Source: DASRAP01 sp035277145 (GTDB lineage: Bacteria; Gemmatimonadota; Gemmatimonadetes; Gemmatimonadales; Gemmatimonadaceae). Taken from it: DNA of 64,000 nucleotides. The position numbers were made by a program, and so were the translations under genes. The notes beneath the pieces were generated by a model. The model saw only the letters and a program-made list of their open reading frames with translations, had not been told where the DNA came from and made no database searches. The stretch lies in contig DATELA010000024.1 of NCBI GenBank assembly GCA_035277145.1, forward strand, positions 1 through 64,000, read 5' to 3'. This document shows positions 60,797-64,000 of this stretch, one piece after another; within the stretch, counting starts at the first letter, position 1; every line of letters starts with the position of its first letter.

Positions 60797-62043
60797 TTTC
60801 CGCGTTTGCGATGCTGCTCGCGCTGGTCGCCAGTGTTGGCGCGGGCGTATGCGCTTATGCCGATGGCGCTCTGCTGTCGATCGATCCAGACGAGCCGCCG
60901 GGTGACGCGGGTCTCGCGGCGACAGTTCGACGGCGCGACCGCGCCCATCGTGCGCTCGCTTTTGCCCGCGTGACGTTGCAAATGGTGGCGGGCGCAGGTT
61001 GTGCCGTGGCGGTGCGCGACGTGCAGGGTTTTGCGACGATCCCATTGCTGCTGTTTGTGCTTGGCGGAGTTACGCTCGTTGTGCTGAGCGAGACTGCCGC
61101 GCGCGAAGCGGGCGAACGCGCCGGCGTGGTCGCGCTCACCGGGACACGCCGCTTCATCGAACTGATCGAGCGGGGACTCGTTGCCGTGGTCGCGCTCGGT
61201 GAGTGGACGGATCGCGCGCTGGCGAGCATGGTGCCTGCGCGGCGCGGAGACGACGCGCAGGAGGACGCAACGCTCGAACGATTCCGCCGCGTTGTTGCCA
61301 CCGAGGCAGACGTCGGCATGAAAGAGACGTCGATGCTCACCGGCGTGTTCTCCCTGGGCGAAACCACGGTCGCTGAGGTGATGACGCCTCGCGTACACGT
61401 CGTCGGCATTGCGCGCGATGTGCCGTGGGCGGAAGTCGTCGCGAAGGTGCGCAGCTCGGAGCACTCACGCTTGTTGGTCTACGACGGGAATCTCGACAAG
61501 GTCGTCGGCGTGCTGTACGCAAAGGACTTGTTGCCGTACGTCGTCGCTGATCAGTCCCCGACTGGGACGTGGGTGTCGCTCGTGCGACCCGCGTCGTTCA
61601 TTCCGTCAAGCAAGCGCGTTGATACGCAGCTCCGCGAATTCCGCGACAGTCGCCGGCATATGGCCGTCGTTGTCGACGAATACGGCGGCACATCGGGGCT
61701 GCTCACGATCGACGACATCCTGAGACTGATCGTCGGCGACATTCGCGATGAATTCGACGCCCCCGAACCCGAGATCCAGGAAGAAGGCGGGCGGAGGTAT
61801 TGGGTGTCCGCGCGCTATATGCTCGACAAACTGTCCGACGTCGTTGGAGACGACCTGCGTCACGACGACGTGTCCACAGTTGGCGGGCTTGTGTACGAAT
61901 TGTTTGGCCGCGCTCCCCACGCCGGCGAAAGCGTGGAGTATCGCTCGTGGCGCTTCGTCGTCGAGCGGGTGAAGAAACGGCGCGTCGAGCGCGTATACCT
62001 GGAGCGAATCGGCGTCGCGGTCGTCGCCGAGAGTAGCGAATGA
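60793..62043 (+). CDS. CorC/HlyC-type membrane protein with CBS domains
   Basis: The ATG at 60793 gives 416 aa. An N-terminal DUF21/CNNM-like membrane region covers about residues 1-150, with roughly four hydrophobic helices. A CBS pair follows (about 185-320: EVMTPRVHVVGIARDV and VDEYGGTSGLLTIDDI). The C-terminal CorC_HlyC domain (about 330-415) has RYWVSARYMLDKL. Family members are linked to Mg2+/Co2+ export or to membrane ion balance. The direction of transport is unclear. Confidence 0.85.
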   Translation: MISAFAMLLALVASVGAGVCAYADGALLSIDPDEPPGDAGLAATVRRRDRAHRALAFARVTLQMVAGAGCAVAVRDVQGFATIPLLLFVLGGVTLVVLSETAAREAGERAGVVALTGTRRFIELIERGLVAVVALGEWTDRALASMVPARRGDDAQEDATLERFRRVVATEADVGMKETSMLTGVFSLGETTVAEVMTPRVHVVGIARDVPWAEVVAKVRSSEHSRLLVYDGNLDKVVGVLYAKDLLPYVVADQSPTGTWVSLVRPASFIPSSKRVDTQLREFRDSRRHMAVVVDEYGGTSGLLTIDDILRLIVGDIRDEFDAPEPEIQEEGGRRYWVSARYMLDKLSDVVGDDLRHDDVSTVGGLVYELFGRAPHAGESVEYRSWRFVVERVKKRRVERVYLERIGVAVVAESSE

Positions 62044-63011
62044 CGCTCGCGCTCTTTGTCGGCGGACTTGCGCTGGTTGCCCTTCTCACGGCGGCGGCTG
62101 CGGCGGTGCGATCGGTGAGTCGCATCTGGTTGCGCCACTGGGTCGAGGAGCGGCTCGGCGGCGGTGTCGCGCGCGGCGTGCTCTCGCTCGAAAGCGTGCA
62201 GCAGTTGTTGCTGGCCGCTGGCACAGCGGTCGCGCTCGTGGCGTTTGCAACCGGCGCCATCGTTGGTGTGCGCTGGGCCGACGAGCCGATCAACCTGTTG
62301 GAGCGGCTTGCGCTCGCGACGGTGTTGGTGCTGGTCATCGGGCAGCTTGTACCGCGCGCGATCGGACGGCGATGGGACACGGCGCTGATTCCCGTGTTCG
62401 TTCCCGGACTTCGCGTCGTGTCGATCGCGCTCGCGCCGCTGGTTGCAGCCGCGCGCGCGGCCGCGCGGTTCGTGCAGTCGGCGTCGCCGGCCACCGCGCC
62501 CGCGGCGCACGACGAGCGCGACGCACTCGAAGAGTTGTTGCGCGAAGGTGAACTCGAAGGTGTCGGCGATGCGGGCGAGAGCGCAATTATTTCCGGCGTC
62601 GTCGAGTTCACGGAGAAGCGCGCACGCGACGTGATGACACCACGCGCCGACATTTTCTTCATCGAGCGCAGCGTCCCGATGCGCGACCTCGCGGCGCTCG
62701 TCGCGCAGGTGAAGTACACGCGCGTGCCGATCACAGCCGGCGGCCTGGATCGTGTGATCGGTATGCTGCACGCGTTCGACGTGCTCAAATGGGAGCGCGG
62801 CCCTGCGCCTGAACTTCGCCAGGTCATGTTCGCGCGTGATGTCGATGCCGCGACGGATTTGCTGTTTCGCATGCTCCGCGAACGCGTCTATCTCGCGATA
62901 GTTCAAGACGTGAATCTCCGCACGGTTGGTCTGGTGACCATCGAAGACTTTCTCGAAGAACTCGTCGGCGACATTCACGACGAGCACGACGAACCGGGGT
63001 CGGCGTCGTGA
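62040..63011 (+). CDS. CNNM-type CBS-domain membrane protein without the CorC_HlyC tail
   Basis: The 323-aa protein is a second DUF21/CBS paralogue. Its membrane part (about residues 1-150) leads to a CBS pair with ARDVMTPRADIFFIERS and LVTIEDFLEELVGDIHDE. It ends soon after the second CBS domain and so lacks the CorC_HlyC domain of its neighbour. It overlaps the upstream paralogue and the meaB-like gene by four bases. The tandem copies may form a complex. Confidence 0.8.
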   Translation: MTLALFVGGLALVALLTAAAAAVRSVSRIWLRHWVEERLGGGVARGVLSLESVQQLLLAAGTAVALVAFATGAIVGVRWADEPINLLERLALATVLVLVIGQLVPRAIGRRWDTALIPVFVPGLRVVSIALAPLVAAARAAARFVQSASPATAPAAHDERDALEELLREGELEGVGDAGESAIISGVVEFTEKRARDVMTPRADIFFIERSVPMRDLAALVAQVKYTRVPITAGGLDRVIGMLHAFDVLKWERGPAPELRQVMFARDVDAATDLLFRMLRERVYLAIVQDVNLRTVGLVTIEDFLEELVGDIHDEHDEPGSAS

Positions 63012-64000
63012 GCGCGACGCGAACCGCGATGCCGGGCGCCGTGGCGCGTCTGCTCGACGGGATGGACGCGCGCCAACCCGCGGCGCTCGCGCGTGCGGTG
63101 TCGCTCGTCGAGAATCGCCGCGCGGGCGCCGACGCATTGCTCGCGGCAATTCATCCGCGCATCAACCGCGCGCGGCGCATCGGGATTACCGGCCCGCCAG
63201 GCGCGGGCAAGAGCACCATCACGTCGCAGATCTCACGTCATTATCGCGAAGCCGGGCTGACGGTTGGAATCATCGCGGTGGATCCAACGTCCCCTTTTTC
63301 CGGTGGCGCGTTGTTGGGCGATCGTGTTCGCATGGAGCAAGTGGCACTCGATCCCGGCGTGTTCATTCGCTCCATGGCTACGCGCGGTTCGCTTGGCGGC
63401 TTGTCTGGTGCGACGCGAGATGTGTGCGACGTGCTCGACGCGTTCGGGTTCGATCGCATCCTCATCGAAACGGTCGGCGTCGGGCAGAGTGAACTCGAAG
63501 TTGCGCACACGGCCGACACGAGCGCGGTGGTGCTCGTGCCGGAATCGGGTGATTCCATTCAAACGCTCAAAGCGGGACTCATGGAAATCGCCGATGTGTT
63601 CGTGGTCAACAAAGCCGATCGGCCGGGCGCCGACCGCCTGGTGCACGAACTCGAGTTGATGCTGGGTTTGCGCGCGGGGAATGCACTCAAAGACGTCCCT
63701 GCGCATCACGGTGTCGAGCTGAAAGCCGCAAATCCCGCGCGACGGGCGCGTGAACTCGCGGCGGCGGACGGCTCCACCAATTGGACGCCGCCGGTGCTCA
63801 AATCCGTGGGCAATCAGGGCGAAGGAATTGTCGAACTCATCACAGCCCTGGACCGCCACTTCGTTTATCTTGAGGCCAGCGGTGTCCTGCGCGACCGGCG
63901 CCGCCAGCGGTTGCGAGAGCGTGTGCGGGACGCCGTTGCGCATCGCGTGCGCGAGCGCTTGTGGGAGACCAGCGCGAGCGGTGCGTGGATCGAAGGTGAG
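63008..64000 (+). CDS. meaB: MeaB/ArgK-type GTPase (partial, 3' end outside the window)
   Basis: The reading frame from GTG 63008 stays open to the window end (331 codons). MeaB-type G3E GTPases guard the B12-dependent methylmalonyl-CoA mutase. The P-loop is GPPGAGKSTIT near residue 60. Later come IAVDPTSPFSGGALLGDR, RSMATRGSLGGLS, IETVGVGQSE and VVNKADRPGAD. All are family signatures. No mutase gene is in view, although it may follow. It overlaps the CBS gene by four bases. Confidence 0.92.
   Translation, partial: MSATRTAMPGAVARLLDGMDARQPAALARAVSLVENRRAGADALLAAIHPRINRARRIGITGPPGAGKSTITSQISRHYREAGLTVGIIAVDPTSPFSGGALLGDRVRMEQVALDPGVFIRSMATRGSLGGLSGATRDVCDVLDAFGFDRILIETVGVGQSELEVAHTADTSAVVLVPESGDSIQTLKAGLMEIADVFVVNKADRPGADRLVHELELMLGLRAGNALKDVPAHHGVELKAANPARRARELAAADGSTNWTPPVLKSVGNQGEGIVELITALDRHFVYLEASGVLRDRRRQRLRERVRDAVAHRVRERLWETSASGAWIEGE

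Noticed and set aside
61703..63149. Long minus-strand frames opposite the CorC-like genes
   Set aside because: They are antisense to recognised CBS proteins and lack motifs.
1..64000. Mobile elements, prophage, tRNA or rRNA genes
   Set aside because: No transposase, integrase, inverted-repeat-flanked element or cloverleaf other than the tmRNA was recognised.

Overview
This 64-kb window is a dense, GC-rich stretch of bacterial chromosome. It carries about 62 protein genes and one tmRNA gene. I recognise no insertion sequence, prophage, CRISPR array, rRNA or tRNA gene, and no gap between genes exceeds 300 bases. Many genes overlap the next by four bases (ATGA or GTGA), and GTG starts are common. 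The make-up fits a free-living diderm bacterium: RseP, an HtrA lipoprotein, a BamE-like periplasmic protein, the mreBCD/PBP2/RodA cluster, PtsN and a eukaryote/archaeal-type ProRS. The gene order and the short GAGAAGAC tandem repeats suggest Gemmatimonadota. That placement is inference and would need a marker-gene tree.

Bases 1-8.8 kb (+) hold a translation/envelope run: tsf, pyrH, frr, uppS, cdsA, dxr, rseP, rpsO, pnp, then an M16 peptidase and alanine dehydrogenase. Bases 11.3-16.9 kb (+) are the rod-shape operon mreB-mreC-mreD-mrdA-rodA. They are followed by accD, folC, hisS, proS, lysA, a YfcE-type phosphoesterase and a MATE exporter (to 25.1 kb). ptsN (-) and dus-larB (+) diverge at 25.6 kb. 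A GGDEF protein, the tmRNA gene, an 8-bp tandem repeat and two paralogous secreted NTF2-like proteins follow.

From 43.6 down to 31.2 kb (-) runs one long, tightly overlapped gene chain: truA, a transaldolase-like protein without its catalytic lysine, an HtrA protease, purB, purC, psd, pssA, purS, purQ, a BamE-like protein, a zinc-ribbon protein, purL, purF and a small membrane protein. It combines purine synthesis with phosphatidylethanolamine synthesis and envelope quality control.

From 43.7 to 55.4 kb (+) the tryptophan genes are interleaved with signalling genes: GAF protein-trpD, (lexA on the minus strand), trpC-trpF-trpB, HEAT protein, HD-GYP protein, trpA and a membrane GAF-MCP protein. 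trpE and trpG are not present. The HEAT and HD-GYP proteins appear to share an N-terminal module, which is one of the more unusual signals here. The last part (55.4-64 kb) has YqeK-like and LytR_C genes, rlmN (-) with a probable 50-aa gene just upstream, aspS, phoH, ybeY, two CorC/CNNM-type CBS proteins and the start of meaB.

None of this is clearly an undescribed defence or mobile system. The best leads are the trp-linked signalling genes, the lysine-less transaldolase homologue, the small gene before rlmN, and the possible leaderless promoters.
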